Part shown: positions 32,106 to 39,933 of the stretch, piece after piece | Position numbering within the stretch: position 1 is the stretch's first letter | Layout: each line of letters begins with the position of its first letter | Origin: Mycolicibacter virginiensis | GTDB taxonomy: Bacteria > Actinomycetota > Actinomycetes > Mycobacteriales > Mycobacteriaceae | NCBI RefSeq assembly: GCF_022374935.2 | Contig: NZ_CP092430.2 | Span: 682,001 to 746,000, forward strand | Length of the DNA stretch: 64,000 nucleotides | Reading direction: 5' to 3' | Translations under genes and position numbers: made by a program | The notes under the pieces: generated by a model | Seen by the model: the letters and a program-made list of their open reading frames with translations, nothing else | Told to the model about the DNA's origin: nothing | Database searches by the model: none

Positions 32106-32111
32106 TATAGT
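32106..32111 (+). promoter_or_regulatory. Possible -10 box (TATAGT) of the RHH/GHKL module
   Basis: TATAGT ends 6 nt before the ATG at 32118 and follows the transposase remnant. A weak TTGCTT lies upstream with a spacing of 20 nt, longer than ideal. If used, transcription would start at or next to the ATG. It is supported by position and sequence only. Confidence 0.35.
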
Positions 32112-32117
32112 CGGCCT

Positions 32118-33356
32118 ATGACTACAAGTAGCAGCGCCCCTGGGGAGCGCATAGTTAAGGTGCCTTTCCCTGTCGCTCTTATAAGGCGGATGGATGAATC
32201 CATCGTGGCCGGTCGGGGCGGATTCCGGACTCGCGCGGAGCTGATGCAGGAAGCTGTCGAGAACCTCCTGAACGAGCTGGACTACCCGGACGCGCCCCCG
32301 GAGATACGCGTATCCGACGGCGCCTTCGAGGGCCTTCCGCTTCCTGGTGGCCCGACTGACGAAGTCGGATTTCTGGGTCCTGCGTCCGACGAACCGGTCA
32401 TCGCAACCCGAATCCACCGGCGCCGGTCAGCAGACACAGCGCCGATGGCTCGGGACGACGAAGACCTCGAGCGCCGCCTCCTCGAACAGGTGGTGGCTGG
32501 CCTTCCGTCGTGGGAACGCAACGAGCTCACCCTGAAGGACCTGGCCGGGACGGCCCTAGTATCGCCGGAGCGCAAGCCGAAGGTCATCGCCCACGGAGCG
32601 GTCCAGACGGACGACGAACCCCTTTTGGGTCTTCATAGCCGTGACTATCCGTCGGTTTGGGCACTTCAGCGTATGGCGCGGTACACCACCGATGGGCTGA
32701 AGCCCTTTGAAAAGTGCCGCGACGAGGTATTAAGAGCCGCCTGGTATTTCGGTGGGGAGCTCAAGTCCCTGGAGCGGTACGGCGCGAGATTGCGCAAGCT
32801 GACTGTTCTTTTTCCGACGAACATCGCCAAGCAGCCTTCGGCGGCACGCGGGTTCCAGTCATTCGCGGTCGGTTCCGTAACGAGGTCCAGGATGACAGGT
32901 CTGCTGGTGGGATCGGGGCCCCTCTTCGCATGGGGTGCGATTCAGGCGGAGGACACACCGGATATGCCCGCTGGGCTAACCGAAAGCGGATGGCGGCTGA
33001 TCTCCGAGTTGGATGGTCTCTCTTTGGATCTGCCGCATCCGCTGGAGCTCACCGACGTTTTCATGGCCTACCTCGCTGAGCATGCACCTGCCGACCGCTG
33101 GGGCTTCGACTATCTGCTGCGCGGTGTTGCCGAACTGCCTACGCGGAACGAACTGGTGGAACGCTTTCGGGCGGCCGGTCCGAAATGGTCTGACGCCGAG
33201 GCGAGTTCGGTCGCGCAGGGATATATCGCTCGATCGCGTGAATGGGGGCTGGTGGAACCCAGACTCGTGGACGGGCGCTACTGGCTGACCGCCGGTGGCC
33301 GCGAACTTCTCGAGCGAACTAACGCGATGGACCTGGCAAGTGGGAGGCAGAAGTGA
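32118..33356 (+). CDS. Unrecognised protein with ribbon-helix-helix N-terminus and winged-helix-like C-terminus, partner of GHKL ATPase
   Basis: I do not recognise this 412-residue protein as a whole. Residues 10-55 (RIVKVPFPVALIRRMDESIV, then FRTRAELMQEAVENLL) fit a ribbon-helix-helix DNA-binding domain. Residues ~105-320 are a mixed helical region. Residues ~345-405 (YIARSREWGLVEPRL, then YWLTAGGRELLER) resemble a winged helix. It starts 7 nt after a TATAGT box, possibly giving a leaderless mRNA, and is followed by the GHKL ATPase gene. The adjacent R-M genes suggest a defence or mobile-element role. It could be a DNA-targeting subunit or a regulator of the ATPase. Not a known toxin or helicase. 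Confidence 0.65.
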   Translation: MTTSSSAPGERIVKVPFPVALIRRMDESIVAGRGGFRTRAELMQEAVENLLNELDYPDAPPEIRVSDGAFEGLPLPGGPTDEVGFLGPASDEPVIATRIHRRRSADTAPMARDDEDLERRLLEQVVAGLPSWERNELTLKDLAGTALVSPERKPKVIAHGAVQTDDEPLLGLHSRDYPSVWALQRMARYTTDGLKPFEKCRDEVLRAAWYFGGELKSLERYGARLRKLTVLFPTNIAKQPSAARGFQSFAVGSVTRSRMTGLLVGSGPLFAWGAIQAEDTPDMPAGLTESGWRLISELDGLSLDLPHPLELTDVFMAYLAEHAPADRWGFDYLLRGVAELPTRNELVERFRAAGPKWSDAEASSVAQGYIARSREWGLVEPRLVDGRYWLTAGGRELLERTNAMDLASGRQK

Positions 33357-33416
33357 AGCGCAGCGATGACAGCGCGAACAAATAGTAATTAATTCAAGTA
33401 GCAGATGGAGGCACAA

Positions 33417-35759
33417 ATGGCCAACGTAAAGATCCAGAAGGTAATCATCGAAAAGGCCCTGAATGCGTCGACGTTCGAGGAAGCCAAGGCGGTCGCGGAC
33501 CTCCTGGTGGCCAACGGCGCGCCGTACGAACGGCCCGTCGGCGACCGTTACAACAACTTCGGTCTGCTGGCGCCCAGCGGGTCGTCGTATGAATACAAGG
33601 CCTTGGAGTTGGTCACCAACTCCCAGGACTCGGTTCTGGAGAGGTTGGCCAGGAAGCGCCTGGGCGGTCTCGAAGACGTTCCCTATCTGAGCCCCGCGGA
33701 CGCAGCCCGCGAGCTGCTGGGAGAGCTGAACTATCAGCAGCAGGCTGACATGGTGACGGTTTCCATTCGCGAGTCCGATCCGCCGGCCCGGTCCAGCAAG
33801 CGGGTTACGATCGTCAACCGGGATTTCGGTTGCGGGATGGAACCGGCCGCGGTGCCCGCCACGATCTTCGCTCTGGGATCCAGCCACAAGACTTCGAGGA
33901 ACTGGCAGCAGGGTGCCTTCGGTGTCGGCGGCGCCAGCACCTACCGCAACGCCAAGGCGGTGGTTCTCGTCTCCCGCCGCGCGCCGGAAATGGAACCGGC
34001 GGAGGACCGCATCACCGTGGCCGTCGTTCTGTGGGAAGCTAAGGGCAAGGGTCAGTCGGCCTACTACCAGGTCACCACTGAGTGGGCAATCGGTCGTGAT
34101 GCGCAGCCCTGGTCGGCCCCGGCCAGCGTCTACCCTGAGTTCGAAGCTGGCACCTACATCGCGCTGATCTCGTACGGGGTAGAGGGATTCCACCGCGCTC
34201 GTTCTGGTGACGAGCGGTCATTCGACACCGTCTTGAACACCCGGCTGTTCGAACCCGTCATCCCGGTGAGGTTCACCAACGAGATCACCCGCGGCAAGAA
34301 CGAGTATCTGCGTGGGCTGGGCCGGCGCCTTACTGACAACCCCAGCGACGACCGGCTCACGGACGACGACAAGGTGCTGTATAGCTACGGCGGCAAGACC
34401 TACCACCTGCCTGTGACGTACTTCGTGTTTCCGAAGGGCAAGGATGCCAGCGGAAACGAGTTGCCCGGGGCCCGTCGCAAGTTCGTGGCCAAGAACCACG
34501 CCCTGGTTTTCACTTCGAACGGCCAGGTCCACCATCACTGGACCCCTGAGCAGTTCAAGGTGCGGACCGACCTCGGGAAGCTGGCAGACCGCATCCTCGT
34601 GGTTGTCGAGACCGACAACCTGCCCATCGAACTCCGGACCGCGCTGTTCACCCCGGATCGGTCACAGATGCTCGCCAGCGATGCGGCAATCCAACTCGAG
34701 GATCAGGTCGCCGACTTCCTCAATAGCTGGAACGCCCTCACGGAGATCAACAGCCAGCTTGTGCGCGAAGCGATTTCGGCGGCGAGCGGGGGGGCGTCCG
34801 GCCTTGGGGTGAGCCGCAGGATCGCTGAGGCCTTGAAGGTTAAGGGTTTCGGGATGTCGGGCGGCGGTAATGCTGGCGGTGGCGGTGGTCAGGGCAAAGG
34901 GGGGCCGCGGCCGCGGAAAAAGGTCGAAACCTACGCTGATCCGACGACCATCGAGGGTCCCGACAGCATCGTCGTGGAAGACGGCAAGGTCCGGTACCTC
35001 CAGTACATGATCAACGCGAAGGACGACTTCCTCGACAACGGCCGCGGCCAGCTGACCTTCCAGACCGATCACCCCGAAATCAACCCGGACGAGCACATCG
35101 TGATCGGACGTCTCCGCGACGGCTACGTGCGCGTGCAGCTCCAGGTTCCCGAAGGCGCCGCAGAAGGCCAGTTCAAGCTCGATGCGCGGCTTGAGTGGCA
35201 GAAGGCCAGCGGTGGTGTCGGTCCCACGATGGCTTACACGACGAAGTTGGAGGTCGTGGACGAGATCGGTAAGGGCGGTGCCGGCGGCGGAAATAAGGGT
35301 GGTAAAGGTGGCTCGGGCGGTTCTCAGGTCGCTGTGATCTGGAAGACGCCCGAGGAATACGGCGAAGGACTGAACAATGCCATCCCTGGATTAGTGGACG
35401 AGATCAAGGCAGCGGATCTCGCGACGAATACGGAATATGCCGAGCTCGCCAAGCTCGGTGACACCATGATCCCCACCATCGTGCTGAACTCGACCTACTC
35501 TCCGCTGAAGGGGTATCTCTCGGCGCGTGCCAAGAAGTTGACCGAAGAGGGCGCCAAGGAAGCCGCCGACCGTTACGCGGTGGGCACCGGCCTGGGGCTG
35601 CTGTTTCTGCACGAGGAGCACAAGAAGATCGCCAAGTCGGGTGGCGCCCCGCTCTCGGAGGAGTACGTCGCGGCGGAGAAGCAGGCAATCGCCAAGGGCA
35701 TCTTGGCCACGATGCCCGCGTTCGACACCATGGTGAAAGAAGCTGGCATCGAGGGCTAG
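33417..35759 (+). CDS. GHKL (Bergerat-fold, Hsp90/MutL/MORC-like) ATPase with glycine-rich linkers
   Basis: The 780-residue protein begins with a Bergerat ATP-binding domain. The N box is ALELVTNSQDS (Glu64, Asn68, Asp71), the G1 box is RDFGCGM (136-141) and the G2/lid is SSHKTSRNWQQGAFGVGGAS (155-174). The arrangement is closer to Hsp90/MutL/MORC ATPases than to histidine kinases. A transducer-like middle domain follows (to ~470). A Gly-rich linker (~478-500) leads to a beta-rich domain (~505-615). A second Gly/Lys linker (~618-638) leads to a helical C-terminus. GGAGG at 33407-33411 fixes the start at ATG 33417. It is paired with the upstream RHH protein. I know of no described system with this pair. 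Confidence 0.75.
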   Translation: MANVKIQKVIIEKALNASTFEEAKAVADLLVANGAPYERPVGDRYNNFGLLAPSGSSYEYKALELVTNSQDSVLERLARKRLGGLEDVPYLSPADAARELLGELNYQQQADMVTVSIRESDPPARSSKRVTIVNRDFGCGMEPAAVPATIFALGSSHKTSRNWQQGAFGVGGASTYRNAKAVVLVSRRAPEMEPAEDRITVAVVLWEAKGKGQSAYYQVTTEWAIGRDAQPWSAPASVYPEFEAGTYIALISYGVEGFHRARSGDERSFDTVLNTRLFEPVIPVRFTNEITRGKNEYLRGLGRRLTDNPSDDRLTDDDKVLYSYGGKTYHLPVTYFVFPKGKDASGNELPGARRKFVAKNHALVFTSNGQVHHHWTPEQFKVRTDLGKLADRILVVVETDNLPIELRTALFTPDRSQMLASDAAIQLEDQVADFLNSWNALTEINSQLVREAISAASGGASGLGVSRRIAEALKVKGFGMSGGGNAGGGGGQGKGGPRPRKKVETYADPTTIEGPDSIVVEDGKVRYLQYMINAKDDFLDNGRGQLTFQTDHPEINPDEHIVIGRLRDGYVRVQLQVPEGAAEGQFKLDARLEWQKASGGVGPTMAYTTKLEVVDEIGKGGAGGGNKGGKGGSGGSQVAVIWKTPEEYGEGLNNAIPGLVDEIKAADLATNTEYAELAKLGDTMIPTIVLNSTYSPLKGYLSARAKKLTEEGAKEAADRYAVGTGLGLLFLHEEHKKIAKSGGAPLSEEYVAAEKQAIAKGILATMPAFDTMVKEAGIEG

Positions 35760-36142
35760 TTATGCTGACCACGGACGTTAGGTACGGCGTGGCGTGGTGA
35801 CATAGCGAAGACCTCCGAGTGAGGTGCGGGCTGCGAAGAACGCTACTTCTTCGAGAAGCTCACCGCCGACGACACCGCTCCCGGCTGCACATCGAACCGT
35901 TAAATTTGGCCATCGAGCGTCCCAATGTCGCAGTGCTGTAGTAGACCCTGTGTGAGCTTCCGGGTCCTTGGGCGCACACGGCGATAGATGTCGGCCATTC
36001 AGTTCGACTCCGAGGACTTGAATCTGATAACCCGCGTTGCGCAATACGTTTCGTAAACTGTGTGCCTGATGTCAGTAACACGACGTCGAGGCGCACCCCG
36101 CCAATCCCCCGCCCCACCTTCGGCCCCTGCGACCATGTACCG
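35760..36142. other. Right boundary region of the defence island, no gene recognised
   Basis: These 383 nt hold no convincing coding sequence. An open frame on the minus strand (35778-36044) has no recognisable domain and unbiased codon use. AT-richer patches (GTTAAATTTGG at ~35898) suggest remnant mobile DNA. No tRNA or clear attachment-site repeat was found. Confidence 0.5.
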
Positions 36143-37807
36143 ATGACCGCAACACTCGTCGCCAAGAACGTCGCCGGCGGCTTCGCGCACCGCACGCTGT
36201 TCGAGGGCGTGGACCTGACCGTGGCACCGGGCGACGTCACCGGTGTCGTGGGTGCCAACGGCGCCGGCAAGAGCACCCTGTTGCGGATCCTGGCCGGCGA
36301 TCTGGAGCCGCTCGAGGGTGCGGTCAACATCGCCCCGGCCGATGCGTTCGTCGGTTGGCTGCCGCAGGAGCACGAGCGGGTGGCAGGCGAGACCGTCGCC
36401 GCCTATATCGCTCGCCGGACCGGCTGCGCACAGGCGGCGCAGGCCATGGACGCCGCGGCCGCAGCCCTGGCCGATCCAGATCTGGCTTCCGCGCATACCG
36501 ATCCTGCCGACGCCTATTCCATCGCGCTGGACCACTGGCTGGTCACCGGCGCGGCGGACCTGGACGACCGGGTGCCGGCGGTGCTGGCCGACCTCGGACT
36601 GGACTCCGAGGCGGTGCAGCCCGAGTCGACGCTGATGACCGGGTTGTCGGGTGGGCAGGCCGCCCGGGTGGGCCTGGCCGCGCTGATGCTGTCGCGGTTC
36701 GACATCGTCCTGCTCGATGAGCCGACCAACGATCTCGACCTGGACGGGCTGGCCCGGCTGGAGCAGTTCGTCCGTGACCTTCGTGGCGGGGTGGTGCTGG
36801 TCAGCCACGATCGGGAGTTCCTGGCCCGCAGCGTCACTCGTGTCCTGGAATTGGATCTGGCGCAGAACACCACGACCGTCTTCGGCGGCGGATACGACAA
36901 CTATCTCGAGGAACGCGAAATCAACCGCCGGCACCGGCGCGAGCAGTACGACGAATTCGCCGAGAAGAAGGCCGACCTGGTCGCACGCGCCCGCGTCCAG
37001 CGGGAATGGTCCAGTCAGGGCGTCCGCAACGCCATACGCAAGGCGCCGGACAACGACAAGATCCGCCGCCGGGCCGCCACCGAGTCCAGCGAGAAGCAGG
37101 CGCAGAAGGTGCGTCAGATGGAGAGCCGGATCGCCCGCCTGGAGGAGGTCGTCGAACCGCGCAAGGAATGGACGCTGCAGTTCACCATTGGGGCGGCTCC
37201 ACGGTCGAGTTCAGTGGTTGCGACGCTCGACAATGCCATAGTGCGGCAAGGCGATTTCGTTCTCGGGCCAGTGTCGCTCCAGGTGGATGCCGGCGAGCGG
37301 ATCGGCATCGTGGGCCCCAACGGGGCGGGAAAGTCGACGTTGCTGCGCCTGCTGCTGGGCCGTCAGCAGCCCGACGCGGGCCGTGCAAGCCTGGGGGCCA
37401 ACGTCGCTATCGGTGAAATCGACCAGGCCCGCGCCGATTTCACCGGCCCCGCCCGGCTGGTCGATCGCTTCGAGCAGCGGGTCCCGGACTGGTCGACCGC
37501 CGACGTGCGAACCCTGCTGGCGAAGTTCGGGCTGACCGCCGACCATGTGGAGCGCACGGTAGATGACCTGTCGCCCGGGGAGCGCACTCGCGCCGGCCTC
37601 GCATTGCTGCAGGCCTGCGGCACGAACGTGCTGGTCCTCGACGAACCGACCAATCATCTCGATCTGCCCGCCATCGAACAGCTTGAGCAGGCACTGGAGA
37701 CGTACGACGGCGCGCTGTTGTTGGTGACCCACGACCGACGGATGTTGCAGAACGTCCGGTTGGACCGCACCTGGCGGGTCGAAGCCGGGACTGTTACCGA
37801 GCTGTAG
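36143..37807 (+). CDS. ABC-F family ATPase (ribosome-associated, macrolide-resistance-like)
   Basis: The 554-residue soluble protein has two ABC domains and no membrane segments. Domain 1 has Walker A GANGAGKST, signature LSGGQ (GLSGGQAARVGLA) and Walker B VLLDEPTNDLDL. Domain 2 has GPNGAGKST, LSPGERTRAGLA and VLDEPTNHLDL. Between them is a charged linker (about 230-330, EKKADLVARARVQREW and similar), the P-site tRNA-interaction motif region of ABC-F proteins. Members protect or remodel the ribosome and can give antibiotic resistance. ATG 36143 is chosen for its fit to the first strand; an upstream in-frame start at 36062 is less likely. Confidence 0.9.
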   Translation: MTATLVAKNVAGGFAHRTLFEGVDLTVAPGDVTGVVGANGAGKSTLLRILAGDLEPLEGAVNIAPADAFVGWLPQEHERVAGETVAAYIARRTGCAQAAQAMDAAAAALADPDLASAHTDPADAYSIALDHWLVTGAADLDDRVPAVLADLGLDSEAVQPESTLMTGLSGGQAARVGLAALMLSRFDIVLLDEPTNDLDLDGLARLEQFVRDLRGGVVLVSHDREFLARSVTRVLELDLAQNTTTVFGGGYDNYLEEREINRRHRREQYDEFAEKKADLVARARVQREWSSQGVRNAIRKAPDNDKIRRRAATESSEKQAQKVRQMESRIARLEEVVEPRKEWTLQFTIGAAPRSSSVVATLDNAIVRQGDFVLGPVSLQVDAGERIGIVGPNGAGKSTLLRLLLGRQQPDAGRASLGANVAIGEIDQARADFTGPARLVDRFEQRVPDWSTADVRTLLAKFGLTADHVERTVDDLSPGERTRAGLALLQACGTNVLVLDEPTNHLDLPAIEQLEQALETYDGALLLVTHDRRMLQNVRLDRTWRVEAGTVTEL

Positions 37808-37809
37808 CC

Positions 37810-38046
37810 GGGCGGGTGCCGGCCGCGCTCATCGGGCGCCGCCGGCTCGCTGAACAGCGTCGGCTCCGCCACGCACGCCGTTGCACTGCCGGGACATCGA
37901 TTCCGAGCCTTAACCGTTGCAGCACACGGGCAGGATCGGCCGCGCCGCGGAAGCCGGATCTGCTCGGCGATGTCATCTTCGTGCAGTGGGCCGTGCCCGA
38001 TGAGAATCGACGACAGGAGCCCGACGGGATCGAACGGCTCGGTCAT
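37810..38046 (-). pseudogene. Decayed gene with frameshift (start MTEPFDPVGLL)
   Basis: The minus strand from ATG 38046 reads MTEPFDPVGLLSSILIGHGP, then LHEDDIAEQIR, a plausible conserved mycobacterial N-terminus. The continuation that makes sense, AADPARVLQRLRLGIDVPAV, lies in another frame, and the remainder degenerates before the ABC-F stop. I read it as a short surviving 5' part of a gene of unknown function. The family identity is not certain. Confidence 0.4.
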
Positions 38047-38175
38047 GGCGGTCACGGTAGGGACGAAGCAGTCGGGGCGCACGTCACCAGATCGGCCGGT
38101 GTGGAGAAGTTTCCGCGGAGGGGCAAGCGTGTCGAGTTCCCGGTATTCGGATCGCCACTGACCCCGCTCCGGGTC

Positions 38176-38219
38176 TGACATAACGTGGCGCGTCGCTCAG
38201 AGGCGGGCAACGGCCACAT
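38176..38219. repeat. Dispersed palindromic intergenic element, copy B (single arm)
   Basis: TGACATAACG, then CGTCGCTCAGAGGCGGGC, then GGCCACAT matches the right arm of the element at 62.2 kb. No facing left arm was found in the preceding 150 nt, so this is a half copy, next to a decayed gene. Confidence 0.6.
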
Positions 38220-38321
38220 ATGTCCGGTGCCGCGGACGGGACACGTTGCCCAGCTCGCCCCAAAAATTCCCCCGGCTTTCCGGTGAATGGGATGGGACTG
38301 GCATTTTCCTTAGAGATATGA

Positions 38322-38366
38322 TGTGGTGTAGACCACGTTGGAATCGTTGATGTGACGTACACCACA
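38322..38366. promoter_or_regulatory. Operator-like inverted repeat before a 44-residue ORF
   Basis: TGTGGTGTA (38322-38330) and TACACCACA (38358-38366) are exact reverse complements separated by 27 nt. Nested within the left half is GTGGTGTAGACCAC, a 5-bp palindrome around GTAG. A TATGAT box precedes the left arm. The layout suggests a repressor or activator site controlling the small ORF at 38380. Confidence 0.55.
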
Positions 38367-38379
38367 GGAGACAAGGGCG

Positions 38380-38514
38380 ATGACCACTTTTCTGAGCGGC
38401 TTGGCTGCCACCGCTGCCACCGCGACCGTCGGCGCCGGGATGATGGGTCACGCCACCCTGGCGTTGTGCGTCGGTCTGGTGTCGGCGGCCTTCTTCGCCG
38501 GCCAAATGTGCTGA
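38380..38514 (+). CDS. Small hydrophobic protein (44 residues)
   Basis: The ORF is too short for most gene finders. ATG 38380 is preceded by AGGAG (38367-38371). The protein, MTTFLSGLAATAATATVGAG followed by MMGHATLALCVGLVSAAFFA and GQMC, is almost entirely small and hydrophobic, with one or two membrane-spanning segments and a C-terminal Cys. It sits behind a well-formed inverted repeat and stands alone. No homologue is recognised. A membrane peptide, small regulator or toxin-like peptide are all possible. Confidence 0.5.
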   Translation: MTTFLSGLAATAATATVGAGMMGHATLALCVGLVSAAFFAGQMC

Positions 38515-38625
38515 GTCGCGAGATGGGCGCGCTTTCGCGCGCATGACGTCCCGGCAGCCATAGGTCGCCGGCATATATCCCGATGCCCCGCGGTGGTGTG
38601 GGGCGCCGACAACTATCGTCGAGCG

Positions 38626-39102
38626 ATGACACCCGAGGAGCGGCTGACCGCGCTCGAACAGATCGAGGCGATCAAAGCCCTCAAGCACCGCTACTTCCGG
38701 GCGTGTGACGCCAAAGACCCCGATACCTTCCGGGCCTGCTTCATCAATCGTGGGGCCGACATTCATTACGGCCCCCTGGGCGGGTTCGATGACGCCGATC
38801 AGATCGCCGCGGTATTCACCAAGATCGCGCTGCACAAGGTGGACGGCAAACCGGTGATCCTGGACATGCACCACGGCATGCACCCCGACATCACCCTCAC
38901 CGGGCCCGGCACGGCCACCGGACGTTGGACGCTGAAATTCCGCCAGCTCAACATGATTGAGCGCACCGAACGCCTGCTCACCGGCGAATACGACGACGAC
39001 TACGTGATCGAGGACGGCGCCTGGAAAATGGCCCGCAGCCACTTCCGCCAGCTCTGGGTGATCACCCGACCGCTCGGCGACGACACCATTGTGGAGATCT
39101 GA
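38626..39102 (+). CDS. SnoaL/NTF2-like protein
   Basis: This is a cone-shaped alpha+beta barrel protein of about 158 residues. EAIKALKHRYFRACDAKDPD forms the first helices with the typical YFxAxDxxD pattern, followed by the strands TLKFRQLNMIERTERLLTGE and the end KMARSHFRQLW. The family includes polyketide cyclases, steroid isomerases and ring-hydroxylating dioxygenase beta-like folds. ATG 38626 is preferred over the GTG 33 nt upstream. The gene is followed after 1 nt by an SDR, and the two probably work on the same small molecule. Confidence 0.8.
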   Translation: MTPEERLTALEQIEAIKALKHRYFRACDAKDPDTFRACFINRGADIHYGPLGGFDDADQIAAVFTKIALHKVDGKPVILDMHHGMHPDITLTGPGTATGRWTLKFRQLNMIERTERLLTGEYDDDYVIEDGAWKMARSHFRQLWVITRPLGDDTIVEI

Positions 39103-39103
39103 G

Positions 39104-39928
39104 ATGAGCACCCGAATCGCCTTGGTCACCGGCGCCAGCCGCAGTGTCGGCAAGGGCATCGCGCTGGCGCTCGGCTCGCAGGGCTGGACCGTCTACGTCA
39201 CCGCGCGGCACCAGGGTCCACTGGACGAGACCGCCCAAAGCGTCACCGAACGTGGCGGGCTCGGCATTCCCGTGCAGTGCGATCACCGCGATGACGGCCA
39301 GATCGCGAAGTTGTTCGCCCGCATCGCCGACGAGTGCGACGGCCGGCTGGATCTGCTGGTCAACAACGTCTGGGCCGCGCCCAAGGGGTTCGCCGGATTC
39401 ACCGAGAAGTTCTGGCAGCGTCCCCTGTCGGACTGGGACACCCTGGTCGGGGTGGGCCTGCGTGCCCACTACGTCGCCTCGGTGCATGCCGCGCAGCTGA
39501 TGGTCCCGCGCGGTGCCGGCCTGATCGCGAACATCTCGTCGTTCGGGACCCGCGGGCACCTGCACTCGGTGCTCTACGGCATGTCCAAGGCCGGGTTGGA
39601 CAAGATGGCCGCCGACATGGCCGTCGAGCTGACCGGAACCGGGGTGAGTGCGGTATCGCTGTGGCCGGGCCTGGTGAAAAACGAAGTCATGCAAGGCTTC
39701 ATGGCTCGTGGCCTGGACAACTTCCAGGGTTTCCCGCTGGCCAACGCCGAAACCCCGGAGTTCATCGGCCGCGTCGTCGCCGCCCTGGCGAATGACCCCG
39801 ACCTAGCCGCCCGCAGCGGGCACACCCTGATCACCGCCGAGACCGCGCTGGACTACGGCATCACCGACCTCGAAGGCAACCAGCCGGACTCGCACCGCAC
39901 CCTGTTCGGCGGCGGCCCGCTGTATTGA
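39104..39928 (+). CDS. Short-chain dehydrogenase/reductase
   Basis: This 274-residue classical SDR begins VTGASRSVGKG, a TGxxxGxG variant. It has NNVWA where NNAG is usual, the catalytic Ser in ISSFGTRG and YxxxK in YGMSK. The substitution of the NNAG loop (VNNVWAAP) and the Trp-rich segment after it resemble the SDR subgroup similar to human DHRS1. It follows the NTF2-like gene by 1 nt, and its stop is 5 nt from the convergent SDR at 39.9 kb. The substrate is unknown. Confidence 0.85.
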   Translation: MSTRIALVTGASRSVGKGIALALGSQGWTVYVTARHQGPLDETAQSVTERGGLGIPVQCDHRDDGQIAKLFARIADECDGRLDLLVNNVWAAPKGFAGFTEKFWQRPLSDWDTLVGVGLRAHYVASVHAAQLMVPRGAGLIANISSFGTRGHLHSVLYGMSKAGLDKMAADMAVELTGTGVSAVSLWPGLVKNEVMQGFMARGLDNFQGFPLANAETPEFIGRVVAALANDPDLAARSGHTLITAETALDYGITDLEGNQPDSHRTLFGGGPLY

Positions 39929-39933
39929 CGGCG

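Noticed and set aside
35778..36044. 88-codon minus-strand ORF at the island edge
   Set aside because: No domain, weak start context, and composition unlike neighbouring genes.
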